Assembly: GCA_903821465.1 (NCBI GenBank)
Contig: CAIJLK010000050.1
Location: 1 to 46,264, forward strand
DNA length: 46,264 nt
From: an uncultured Bacteroidota bacterium
GTDB taxonomy: Bacteria > Bacteroidota > Bacteroidia > Chitinophagales > Chitinophagaceae
Direction of reading: 5' to 3'
The translations under genes were made by a program, and so were the position numbers. Shown here in pieces: positions 9,231 through 18,446 of this stretch. Position 1 is the first letter of the stretch, and each line of letters begins with the position of its first letter. The notes under the pieces are model-generated. The model did no database searches. It saw nothing but the letters and a program-made list of their open reading frames with translations, and was not told where the DNA came from.

Positions 9231-10223
9231 ATGACGAATACTACGCTCAAAAAGATTTCAGAAGTTCTAGGGCTTAGTATATCTACGATTTCTAGAGCCT
9301 TAAAAAATCATCCTGATATTTCAGAAAAGACTAAAAAGAAAGTCGTTGAGCTAGCTAAAGCACTTGATTATGAACCTAATGCTAGTGCCATACAATTAAG
9401 AACAAAACATAGTAAGATTTTCGGATTGATGGTTCCCACTATTTCTAATTTCTTCTATGACAGCTTCATTGCTTCTGTTGAAGAAGAAAGTAGAAAACAA
9501 GGTTTTTCACTCATTATTTTGCAATCGGGCGATGATATTGAGGTAGAAAATGAAAATCTGAAACTCTGCAGACAGAACAGGGTGACCGGTCTCTTTGCCT
9601 GTCTTTGTTCTAATACCAGAGATATGAGTGGATTTCTGAAGATGAATGAACTTGAGATTAAAACAGTATTCTTTGACAAAGTGCCCGACATGGAGGGCCT
9701 GAATAAAGTCTGCATGGCAGATACAAGGGCTGGAGAAATTGCTGCCGATGCAATCATTCAGGCAAAAATGAAAAACATACTTTCCATATTTGGTAATTCT
9801 AATCTTTCCATTACCAAAAAAAGAGAATCGGCTTACATCAATTATTTTAGGTTTAAATCACCCGATGTAAAACTTCAAATCGAACATTGTTGCGATACCG
9901 AAAATGCAAAACAAGTTGTTCATCAATATTTAAACAAGAAAAATACATTTGATACGATTTTCTGCATGAGCGATGAAATATTAATCGGTGTGATGAAAGC
10001 TATACAGGAATTAAATCTTAGCATTCCGAATGATATTTCAGTCATTGCGATCAGTAATGGATTTATACCCACTTTATTTCATCCGCAAGTAACCTATGTA
10101 GAAACAAGTGGCTACCAATTAGGCAAACTCGCTTTTACTCAAATGATGGCATGTATTTCAGGAAGTAATGCCCTACAAGAATTAACACTTGAATCAAAAT
10201 TGGTAATAGGTGGCTCTCTTTAG
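9231..10223 (+). CDS. LacI family DNA-binding transcriptional regulator
   Basis: N-terminal HTH TTLKKISEVLGLSISTISRALKNHPDISEKTKKKVVELAKALDYEPNASA followed by a periplasmic-binding-protein-like domain (IFGLMVPTISNFFYDSFIASVEEE). Confidence 0.95.
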   Translation: MTNTTLKKISEVLGLSISTISRALKNHPDISEKTKKKVVELAKALDYEPNASAIQLRTKHSKIFGLMVPTISNFFYDSFIASVEEESRKQGFSLIILQSGDDIEVENENLKLCRQNRVTGLFACLCSNTRDMSGFLKMNELEIKTVFFDKVPDMEGLNKVCMADTRAGEIAADAIIQAKMKNILSIFGNSNLSITKKRESAYINYFRFKSPDVKLQIEHCCDTENAKQVVHQYLNKKNTFDTIFCMSDEILIGVMKAIQELNLSIPNDISVIAISNGFIPTLFHPQVTYVETSGYQLGKLAFTQMMACISGSNALQELTLESKLVIGGSL

Positions 10224-10267
10224 TTGCGTTAAATGCGAAGCTCTATTATTCGGATAAACCAAAATTG

Positions 10268-11674
10268 TTACAACAGAAAAGTTACCATTACTTCTGTGCC
10301 GTTACCTAAACTGGAATTAATCTTCATTTCTCCATTAAACAATGAGGCTCTTGTTTGTATATTAATGAGTCCAACCCCATGTGATGTGGCAGATTGATCA
10401 AATCCAATACCATCATCTTTAATAATAAGAATTAATTTACCTTCTTCTTGATAGAGTCGAATAAAAATATGTTTTGCTTTTGCATGCTTAAATATATTAT
10501 TAAACTGCTCTTGAATAATACGATAAATGGCGAGCTTTAAATCATTGGATATTTCTTCTTCATTAAAATCGTAAAAATCCTTTTGAACTTCAAATTCAGT
10601 AGATTTTTTAGCAATGGTAATAATATGATCTAATGCATCACTTAACTCCAACTCATTTAAAGAGGGGGGTATCAGATTATGCGATAGTGTTCTAATCTCC
10701 TGAATTGCCTCTGTAATTAACTTTTCAATATCACGATAAAGAGGCGATTCTATTTTTAACTCCTTTTTTAATAAACCAAGATACATCATTGATCCTGCTA
10801 AAATCTGATTCACGTTGTCATGCAACTCTAAACCAATTTCTGTTCTTTCCCTTTCTTGTGCTATGATAACTGCTTCAGCTATTTCTCGAGTTGTACGTTT
10901 CCTTTCATCAGCTAATTTCCTTTCTAATAAAATATTCTCAGTTACATCAGTACCAATAGTTAAAACAGCAATTTTATCATTATAGTTAATCTTATGCAGC
11001 GCAAGATCGATATAAAAAAGATCCCCCTTATTACTCTTGCATTTTAGTACTAAATTTTGAATAGCACCATTTTGCATTCTCAATTTTTCGATCAAATCAT
11101 CTATTTCCATTTGATTGTCAGATTCATAAATATCCCAAATGGACATCGATAGGAACTCTGACTTAGTGAAACCTAAAATCTGAGCTGCAGTTTGATTCGC
11201 ATCGAGAATTATAAAATCGGATGGATCAAATATAAAAATGCTGTCAGGGTTATTATCGAACAGATACCGATACTTAGCTTCTGAGATACGCATAGTAGTG
11301 CTGATCTTATTCCTTTCAATACTATACCCAATGCTCTTTTGAAGTATTAATGCATTTACATCATCTTTTAGCAAATAATCTTGAACACCCAATTTTAAAC
11401 TATCTATAGCAAATTGCAAATTGCCAAATCCAGTTAAAACAATAACTGGTATCCCATTTGCCAACTTAATCATTTCAACGATGCTATCCATGCCATTACT
11501 ATCTGGCAAGGATAAATCCAAAAGAATTATATCGAAATTTGCATTCTGCAAACTATTTATTGCTTCCTGAAGAAGTATATTATGTGTTAACTCAATGCCT
11601 GGAAATATCTCATGTAAATATTCATGCACTAAAAAATAATCACCTTCATTATCTTCCACTACTAATATTCTCAT
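10268..11674 (-). CDS. Receiver-PAS-histidine kinase (HisKA_3/NarX-type)
   Basis: N-terminal REC (MRILVVEDNEGDYFLV, IILLDLSLPDSNG), PAS (YRYLFDNNPDSIFIFDPSDFIILDAN), HisKA_3 (ERERTEIGLELHDNVNQILAG), HATPase (IKDDGIGFD, GVGLINIQTRA). Confidence 0.9.
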   Translation of the reverse strand: MRILVVEDNEGDYFLVHEYLHEIFPGIELTHNILLQEAINSLQNANFDIILLDLSLPDSNGMDSIVEMIKLANGIPVIVLTGFGNLQFAIDSLKLGVQDYLLKDDVNALILQKSIGYSIERNKISTTMRISEAKYRYLFDNNPDSIFIFDPSDFIILDANQTAAQILGFTKSEFLSMSIWDIYESDNQMEIDDLIEKLRMQNGAIQNLVLKCKSNKGDLFYIDLALHKINYNDKIAVLTIGTDVTENILLERKLADERKRTTREIAEAVIIAQERERTEIGLELHDNVNQILAGSMMYLGLLKKELKIESPLYRDIEKLITEAIQEIRTLSHNLIPPSLNELELSDALDHIITIAKKSTEFEVQKDFYDFNEEEISNDLKLAIYRIIQEQFNNIFKHAKAKHIFIRLYQEEGKLILIIKDDGIGFDQSATSHGVGLINIQTRASLFNGEMKINSSLGNGTEVMVTFLL

Positions 11675-11697
11675 AACTAAAGATTTACAAGTAAAAC

Positions 11698-13188
11698 TTA
11701 TTCAGTCTTACCAAGTGTCTGTTTAAACTTAATATAAAATGTTGTTCCTTCATTGACTTTAGAACTAACTGAAATTTTACCACCCAATGCAGTTACTTGA
11801 GAATGAATTAAATACAAACCGATTCCTTTACTATCAGAACGTTCATGGAACCGCTGATATAAACCAAAAATTCTATCCTTAACTCTCTCCATATCCATAC
11901 CAATTCCATTATCGGAAAATTCTAATATAATATAGTCATCTTCGATTTTGGTTTTCAAATTTATCTGCAATTTTCTTTCTGATGATGCAAATTTGATAGA
12001 ATTACTCATCAAGTTTAGTAGAATACTTTCTAAATAATTAGCATCAAAAAATATAGAAGGTGCCTCTGAAAAATCAGTATTGATAAGTATTTCTGCACTA
12101 TTAATTAAGGCCTTTAGATCATGTATATTTCTTTCTACAATTGTTTGAAAGTAAATGAGATTAAGGGCAACATATTTATTTTGCTTAATAAACAATACTT
12201 TGATAAGATCATTTAAAGTGTCATTTAATTGAAATGTAGCTGTCTTAAAAGCGCCTAATAATTCCTTAGTTGACTTGTCAGGAATTTTATTCATATCAAG
12301 CAACTCAACGATTGCCAATAAATTAGTTAGTGGTGCTCTTAAATTATGAGTAGTTATAAAGCCAAACTGTTTTAAATCGGCGTTTGACTGAATTAATTCT
12401 TCAATTAATTCCAATCTTTGCTCCTCTTGATGTTTCCGAATAGTTATATCTCTATAATTTAATACAATTGCTCTTACAGAAGGATCTTCTAGTAAATTAT
12501 ATAAAGTAAATTCAATCCATCGAAAATCATTGTCGTCAACCTGATATAATGCCTCTAAATTTCGAATCTCTCCGGGTATTTTTGAAACTTCAAAGAAAGT
12601 TTTAATAGTAATTGATCGATAATCATCATGAATCAAATCAGTTCTAAAATAACCATCAGCATTAATAGGATTAATATTAAAACGTATTTTCCCCAAGGGA
12701 CTTAAATCGCAAATTTTTCCACTTAACTCAATTAATGCATACCCATCAGCACTATTTTCAACAATCGATCTAAATCTTTTCTCGTTTTTCAGAAATAATT
12801 GTTGGATTTTATTTCTTTCGATACTATAGCTAATACTCTTTTGAAGAATAATTGGGGTTACTTCATCTTTTATTAAATAATCTTGAACACCCATTTGCAT
12901 GGTATCCACCGCAAAATTTTTATCAGCATATCCTGTTAATACAATAACTGGTGTACCCTCAACCAACTCAATTATTTCCTTAATAGATTCAATCCCATTG
13001 CTATCAGGCAATGTTAGATCCAAAAGTATTATATCAAATTTGTTTTGAGTAATACTTTTCTTTGCCTCAGAGAGAAGCCAACTATGCTCAATTATTACAT
13101 TGGGAAACACCTCATTAAGGTATTCTTCAACTAATAAATAATCGCCATCGTTATCTTCAACTAATAATATGTTCAAATGATTCATCAT
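11698..13188 (-). CDS. Receiver-PAS-histidine kinase (HisKA-type)
   Basis: N-terminal REC (LNILLVEDNDGDYLLVEEYL, IILLDLTLPDSNG), PAS, HisKA-like H-box (FGFITTHNLRAPLTNLLAIVELL), HATPase (NLMSNSIKFAS, FSDNGIGMD, GIGLYLIHSQV). Confidence 0.9.
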   Translation of the reverse strand: MMNHLNILLVEDNDGDYLLVEEYLNEVFPNVIIEHSWLLSEAKKSITQNKFDIILLDLTLPDSNGIESIKEIIELVEGTPVIVLTGYADKNFAVDTMQMGVQDYLIKDEVTPIILQKSISYSIERNKIQQLFLKNEKRFRSIVENSADGYALIELSGKICDLSPLGKIRFNINPINADGYFRTDLIHDDYRSITIKTFFEVSKIPGEIRNLEALYQVDDNDFRWIEFTLYNLLEDPSVRAIVLNYRDITIRKHQEEQRLELIEELIQSNADLKQFGFITTHNLRAPLTNLLAIVELLDMNKIPDKSTKELLGAFKTATFQLNDTLNDLIKVLFIKQNKYVALNLIYFQTIVERNIHDLKALINSAEILINTDFSEAPSIFFDANYLESILLNLMSNSIKFASSERKLQINLKTKIEDDYIILEFSDNGIGMDMERVKDRIFGLYQRFHERSDSKGIGLYLIHSQVTALGGKISVSSKVNEGTTFYIKFKQTLGKTE

Positions 13189-13191
13189 GTT

Positions 13192-16100
13192 TTACTTTGG
13201 AATACTGAAATAAAACTTACTTCCCTTTCCTCGTGCTGATTCTAGCCAAATTTTACCGTTAAACCTTTCTACGATTTTTTTACAAATAGCCAGTCCTATA
13301 CCTGTTCCACTATATTCATCTTTATTATGTAGTCTTTGGAAAATGACAAATATCTTTTCGAAAAATTTCGAATCAATCCCTATGCCATTATCTTCCACAA
13401 TAAAGACCCAATCTACATCCGATTCTTTTGCACTAACTTTTATCACTGGATCTCTATCTACACTTTTATATTTAATTGCATTACTGATCAGATTTTGAAG
13501 CAATTGTAACATGGGAGTTTTATCTGCATTTACAGTTGGAAGTTTTTCAACTATTATCGTTCCATTGCATGTCTGTAATTTCATTTTAAAAAGCTCTTGC
13601 AATTCGTCTAATATTTCATTCGTATCAACTGGCTTCAATGCAATTGTGAAACTTGTAAGTCGTGAAAATTGCAGTAAATCGTTAATTAAACGTTTCATTC
13701 TATTTGCTCCGTCTACTGCTAAGTTTATGTATTTATTAGCTGTGTCATCTAGTTGGGTCTCGTATTTTTTTTGCAATAACTGCAGAAAGCTTGATACCAT
13801 TCTAAGTGGCTCTTGTAAATCATGAGAAGCTATATATGCAAAACGTTCTAATTCAACATTTGAATTAGCCAACTCTTCTGCTCGTATCTTTAATTTTAAA
13901 TTCAAATCTTTCAATAAATTTTCTGTATCAATCTGCATTGTAATATCGCGTGTTGCACCGATCATTCTAATAGCTTCCTTAAGTTCGTTTCTTGTTACAT
14001 ACCCTTTTTCAAAGAAGTGTGCATAGGTATTATCAGGTTTTTTAAATCGATAGGTAGAAGTCCAATAAACCAGATTGGGTTCCTTCAAAAATTTTTCCAT
14101 CTTTTCTTTAACCACCCCCAAGTCATCCGGATGAATTCTAGATTGCCAGTATGTATTTGTTTCGACATTTGTATTATCCTCAGAATCAATTAAAGTGATC
14201 ATTCCATCTCCTGTTCTATATACTTCATCCTTTAAAATATTCCAATCCCAGATAATATCATTCGTAGCTTTAGTTACAAGATCGTATCGCTCATTCATTT
14301 CTAAAATTTCTTCTTCGAATGTTTTATTTTCAATGATAACTTTTAGAATATTTAAAGCACGAAATAAATTATTTTCTTCTTCTTTATTTGGAAGTCGCGA
14401 ATCTTTATAATAAACTGCGAATGTTCCAAGAATAGCGCCTAGTGAATTGATAATAAGATAAGACCAACAGGCTTTATAACCAGATTCAAGTGCAAGTACT
14501 TTAAAATTCACCCATCTCGGATCATTATTGATATCTGAAACAATCACATTTTGTTTTAAGAAAGCTGCAGTTCCACAAGAACCAACATTCTCACCAATCT
14601 TAATGCCATTAATATAAGCAGCGAATTCTGGATTTAGATTTGATCCGGCCCAATTGTATAATCTATCACCTTCTAATCTTAATACAGAACAAGTCATACC
14701 TGGATGCAGTTTCTCTAATGCCAAAAGATAGAAATCAATGGTTTCACTTAATATGGTATCTGGACTTGCATTTCTTTCTAATACCTCTTTTTCAAGCTGT
14801 TCCAATGTAATTAATCGCTTGGTTTCGGTAATGTCTTTAAAATAAACCGACAACCCTAATTCAGATGGATAAGCACTTACTTCAAAAAGTGTATTTAATG
14901 GATCAAAAAAGTCTTCAAAATGTACTGCTATATTTTCGTTTAATGCACGATCATATTCTATTTGTGATTTAGAACCAACTACAGCTGGTAATATATCATA
15001 AACTGGTTTTCCGAGAACTTGATCACGCGAAATTCTTAGAATTCTTTCTGCTTCCTTATTAAAATAAGTAAACCTACTTTCAGTATCCACTGTAAAGAAA
15101 CCATCAGTGATACTCTCTAAAATGATATTTTTTTGATCGTACGCATCTTTTATTTCTTGCTCTATTCTCTTTCGTTCGTTAATAGATCTAAAAAATATGG
15201 AAATTCCATCAGCAGTGGGATAAAAGCTTTCCTCATACCAATCTCCTGCCTCTTTAATTTGAATTTCAAAATGTATTGGCTCTTTATCAATTAGAACCTT
15301 TTGGAAGTTTTCATGGAAGATCCCTTTTTTTAAAAAAGGATAGGTTTTAAAAATATTCTTCCCAATTAATTCCTCAGCAGATTGTCTTAATAAGTTTTGA
15401 GCTGGGGCATTTATATACGTGAAATTAAAATCATTGTCTAAGGCATAAAAGCAATCGGATATACTTTCTAAGATATTTTCCCTTTCGAGTTCCATTTGCT
15501 TTTTTTCAGTAATATCTTTTGCAACAGCAAAAATTACTCCTTCTTCAGCAATAGGCACTGCTGTCCAGGACAGCCATTTCATTTCGCCAGTTTTTGTTAC
15601 AATGTTTTTTTCATAATTCACGAGACTGTGACCTTCTTGGAATTTATCTTTACCTCCAAGGAATTTTTCTTCCAACTCAGGATCATAAAAGCTCGCGATA
15701 TCTTTTCTTAGCATTTCACTTTCTGAATAACCCAACAAATTAGATACTGCTTGGTTTATCTTTTTAAAATATCCATCAAACCCAATGATACATAAAAGAT
15801 CAGGTGATAAATTGAAAAAACGATTTAATTCATCGTCAGTCCTAGATTTCTGAATATCTGAACCTATTTGTTTACTAATCCTATTCAATAAATCGGAAGA
15901 TATTTGCTCGTAAACAAATGGCTTATCGCAAAAGAAATTGAACAAAGCAATTACCCGATCATTATAAAAAATTGGGACGATCAAAACACTGGTTAGTCCG
16001 GCCAGATCAGCATTCTCTTTACATAGAAATTCAGATTTATTTATATCGTTGAAATACAAGATCTTTTTCTCTGACCAAGCCCTACCCATTACGCCATTAC

Positions 16101-18243
16101 CCCGGGTAGCAAATTCAAGAGGGAGGGCCTTTCTGAACTTAGCAGCTTTCTCTGTTTTTGACCAATTGGCTTTATATAACATTTTGGTATCGTCTATATT
16201 CACTAGCCAAGCCTCAGCATAAGTATATCCGAGATAATTACTAATTTTTTCAATCCCAATGCTTAATGATAATTCCAAAAAGTCATTCCCATTTATAGTT
16301 TGAATTAAATCATACAAAAATTCTTTTTCTATTCCTTCCTTCTTGCGTTCTGTAATATTCCTCTGTATAGAAATCCAATGCGTAAAATGTCCGGCATCAT
16401 TCGCTAAAGGCATAATTGACATATTCGACCAATATACTTCACCATTTTTTTTATAATTCATTACTTCTATCTCACAAGGCTCCCAATTTTTCATTTTTTC
16501 TTTTAAACGATCTAATTCAGTCCGTTTTGTTAGTTCACCTTGAAATATTCTAGGGGTTTTGCCAATAATCTCCTCCGATGTATAACCGGTTAATTTAGTA
16601 AATGCTTCGTTCACGTACAAGACCCTTGGACCCGGCAAGTCGATAGGCTCGGCCTCTGTAATTAAAACGGAATCTGATGAATTAGTAATAACTGATTTGA
16701 ATAATCTTAATTGTTGCTCCTCCTTTTTTTGCAAGGAAATATCCTGCATGGCACCAATCATTCTTATACCTTTTCCTTTTGCATCTCGAACAACAACACC
16801 CTTGTTTCTAACAAATGCAATTTCACCGTTGGCTTTTAGGAACCTATATTCCTCAGTCCAGTTACTCCCCTTTCCTTTAATCAAGGTATTGATACTATTC
16901 AGAATCCTTGGTCTGTCTTCGGCATGTATATGTTCATACCAAACTACGATATCACCCTTATTATTTTGAGTTTCATATCCGAATAATCTAGAAAAACCTT
17001 CGCCCCAATATAGCTCATCATTAACAAGGTTTAAATCCCAGATCGCATCAAAAGTTGCCTGTGTAACATATTCATATCGTTCATGGCTATCCTGCAGATT
17101 TTTTAGTGCATCTTTAATTTCTGATATATCATGCTGTACCGTCATTCCCGCAACAATTTCGCCATTCTGATTTAGAATTGGAATTGCGGAACACATTACA
17201 TAAATCTCACCCCGAATAGGATTTTTGATCATGTATTCTTTATTCGATATTTGCTTGCCTTTTAATGCCTGTCTCAAGGGATGGGCTTCAATTATTACTG
17301 GCGTTTTAGTGATTGGATCAAATAATTGATAATGATTTTGCCAATTGCTAAGCATAGAACTATTATCGGCAATTCCAATCATCCGATTAAGACCTTCATT
17401 ACAAATAATCAATTCTCCCAACTGATTTACAAGAGCAACACCATCATTCATTGAATGAATCATTGCATTTAGAAGGACTTCTTTTTCTCGATTTTCTTTT
17501 TCGATTTCTTTCGTCTCTGTAATATTCTTTGCAAAAACAGAAATACCTATTTGTTGCCCATTCTCTTTGACTATTGGATTTACAGTGATACTATAATAAG
17601 AAAGATGTCCATTTTTTGAAAGACTTTTCTCAAAAGAAAAATGATTCCCCATCCTAGATCTTTCAAGCATTTCGTTTGGGGTGTTTTGATCAGTTCCTGG
17701 AAACAAATCCAAAACAGCCCCGCCCACTATTGGAACCTCTCTAAATTGTTCATTACATATTTTAACAAATGCATTATTAAAATTGATCAATTTCAGGTTC
17801 ATGTCGAATGAATAAACAATATCTGGCATATTGTTTATCAAAGCGAAATAATCAGCCCGTTGTTTTTCCTCTTTATCCTGCAACTGCAATTGCATTTGCT
17901 TGGCAAATGGTAGCTTTCTAACTGAAATATACAATTGCTTTTTAGCTGGGTCAATATTTGACCACTCAGATACAAATGACAAAACCATTATTGAACTATC
18001 TGAATTATAGCACTCGAATTCGATAGGTTCTAAATTGCCTTCCTTTAATTTTTCAAAAACCTTTTTGAAATTTTTCGTCTGGTTTTTTATCGCAAGACTA
18101 GTAAAGTGCTGATTAAGAAGCGAATTTTTATCAATTCCAATAATGCGAGAAAATTCTTGATTAACATCAATGCATATCCCCTTTTCATCAGTTATACAAA
18201 GACCAATTGCATTTTTAGACAATAAATTCAATAGTGGATCCAT
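13192..18243 (-). CDS. Multi-PAS/GAF sensor histidine kinase (about 9 PAS and 2 GAF domains by eye)
   Basis: ORF 13192..18312, likely start MDPLLNLLSKNAIGLCITDEKG at 18243. Repeated PAS starts (NNMPDIVYSFD, HSMNDGVALVN, TQATFDAIWD, TNSSDSVLIT, NLSPDLLCIIG, ESISDCFYALD, ESITDGFFTVD, TKATNDIIWD), phytochrome-type H-box FAYIASHDLQEPLRMV, and HATPase NLISNAIKYKS / VEDNGIGID / GTGIGLAICKKIVER. Confidence 0.92.
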   Translation of the reverse strand: MDPLLNLLSKNAIGLCITDEKGICIDVNQEFSRIIGIDKNSLLNQHFTSLAIKNQTKNFKKVFEKLKEGNLEPIEFECYNSDSSIMVLSFVSEWSNIDPAKKQLYISVRKLPFAKQMQLQLQDKEEKQRADYFALINNMPDIVYSFDMNLKLINFNNAFVKICNEQFREVPIVGGAVLDLFPGTDQNTPNEMLERSRMGNHFSFEKSLSKNGHLSYYSITVNPIVKENGQQIGISVFAKNITETKEIEKENREKEVLLNAMIHSMNDGVALVNQLGELIICNEGLNRMIGIADNSSMLSNWQNHYQLFDPITKTPVIIEAHPLRQALKGKQISNKEYMIKNPIRGEIYVMCSAIPILNQNGEIVAGMTVQHDISEIKDALKNLQDSHERYEYVTQATFDAIWDLNLVNDELYWGEGFSRLFGYETQNNKGDIVVWYEHIHAEDRPRILNSINTLIKGKGSNWTEEYRFLKANGEIAFVRNKGVVVRDAKGKGIRMIGAMQDISLQKKEEQQLRLFKSVITNSSDSVLITEAEPIDLPGPRVLYVNEAFTKLTGYTSEEIIGKTPRIFQGELTKRTELDRLKEKMKNWEPCEIEVMNYKKNGEVYWSNMSIMPLANDAGHFTHWISIQRNITERKKEGIEKEFLYDLIQTINGNDFLELSLSIGIEKISNYLGYTYAEAWLVNIDDTKMLYKANWSKTEKAAKFRKALPLEFATRGNGVMGRAWSEKKILYFNDINKSEFLCKENADLAGLTSVLIVPIFYNDRVIALFNFFCDKPFVYEQISSDLLNRISKQIGSDIQKSRTDDELNRFFNLSPDLLCIIGFDGYFKKINQAVSNLLGYSESEMLRKDIASFYDPELEEKFLGGKDKFQEGHSLVNYEKNIVTKTGEMKWLSWTAVPIAEEGVIFAVAKDITEKKQMELERENILESISDCFYALDNDFNFTYINAPAQNLLRQSAEELIGKNIFKTYPFLKKGIFHENFQKVLIDKEPIHFEIQIKEAGDWYEESFYPTADGISIFFRSINERKRIEQEIKDAYDQKNIILESITDGFFTVDTESRFTYFNKEAERILRISRDQVLGKPVYDILPAVVGSKSQIEYDRALNENIAVHFEDFFDPLNTLFEVSAYPSELGLSVYFKDITETKRLITLEQLEKEVLERNASPDTILSETIDFYLLALEKLHPGMTCSVLRLEGDRLYNWAGSNLNPEFAAYINGIKIGENVGSCGTAAFLKQNVIVSDINNDPRWVNFKVLALESGYKACWSYLIINSLGAILGTFAVYYKDSRLPNKEEENNLFRALNILKVIIENKTFEEEILEMNERYDLVTKATNDIIWDWNILKDEVYRTGDGMITLIDSEDNTNVETNTYWQSRIHPDDLGVVKEKMEKFLKEPNLVYWTSTYRFKKPDNTYAHFFEKGYVTRNELKEAIRMIGATRDITMQIDTENLLKDLNLKLKIRAEELANSNVELERFAYIASHDLQEPLRMVSSFLQLLQKKYETQLDDTANKYINLAVDGANRMKRLINDLLQFSRLTSFTIALKPVDTNEILDELQELFKMKLQTCNGTIIVEKLPTVNADKTPMLQLLQNLISNAIKYKSVDRDPVIKVSAKESDVDWVFIVEDNGIGIDSKFFEKIFVIFQRLHNKDEYSGTGIGLAICKKIVERFNGKIWLESARGKGSKFYFSIPK

Positions 18244-18446
18244 TAGGTAGATTTCAATCTTTAATTGAATTTTTGAGAAGCGCAAATAGAAGTATCTAAT
18301 TATTAGGGGCAACTATGCGCGTCTAAATATACTAAAAAAATCAAGTTGTATTTTACTAACACTTATTGCATAGCGTTGTTACCTTGTTTTAAAAGGAAAC
18401 AATTACTATTATAATCTATTCGTCATTTTGAACTAAAAATTCAACT

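Noticed and set aside
13511-16969. Plus-strand ORFs opposite the giant kinase
   Set aside because: Antisense to clear PAS/GAF/kinase coding sequence; compositions rich in Ser/Phe/Ile as expected of shadow frames.
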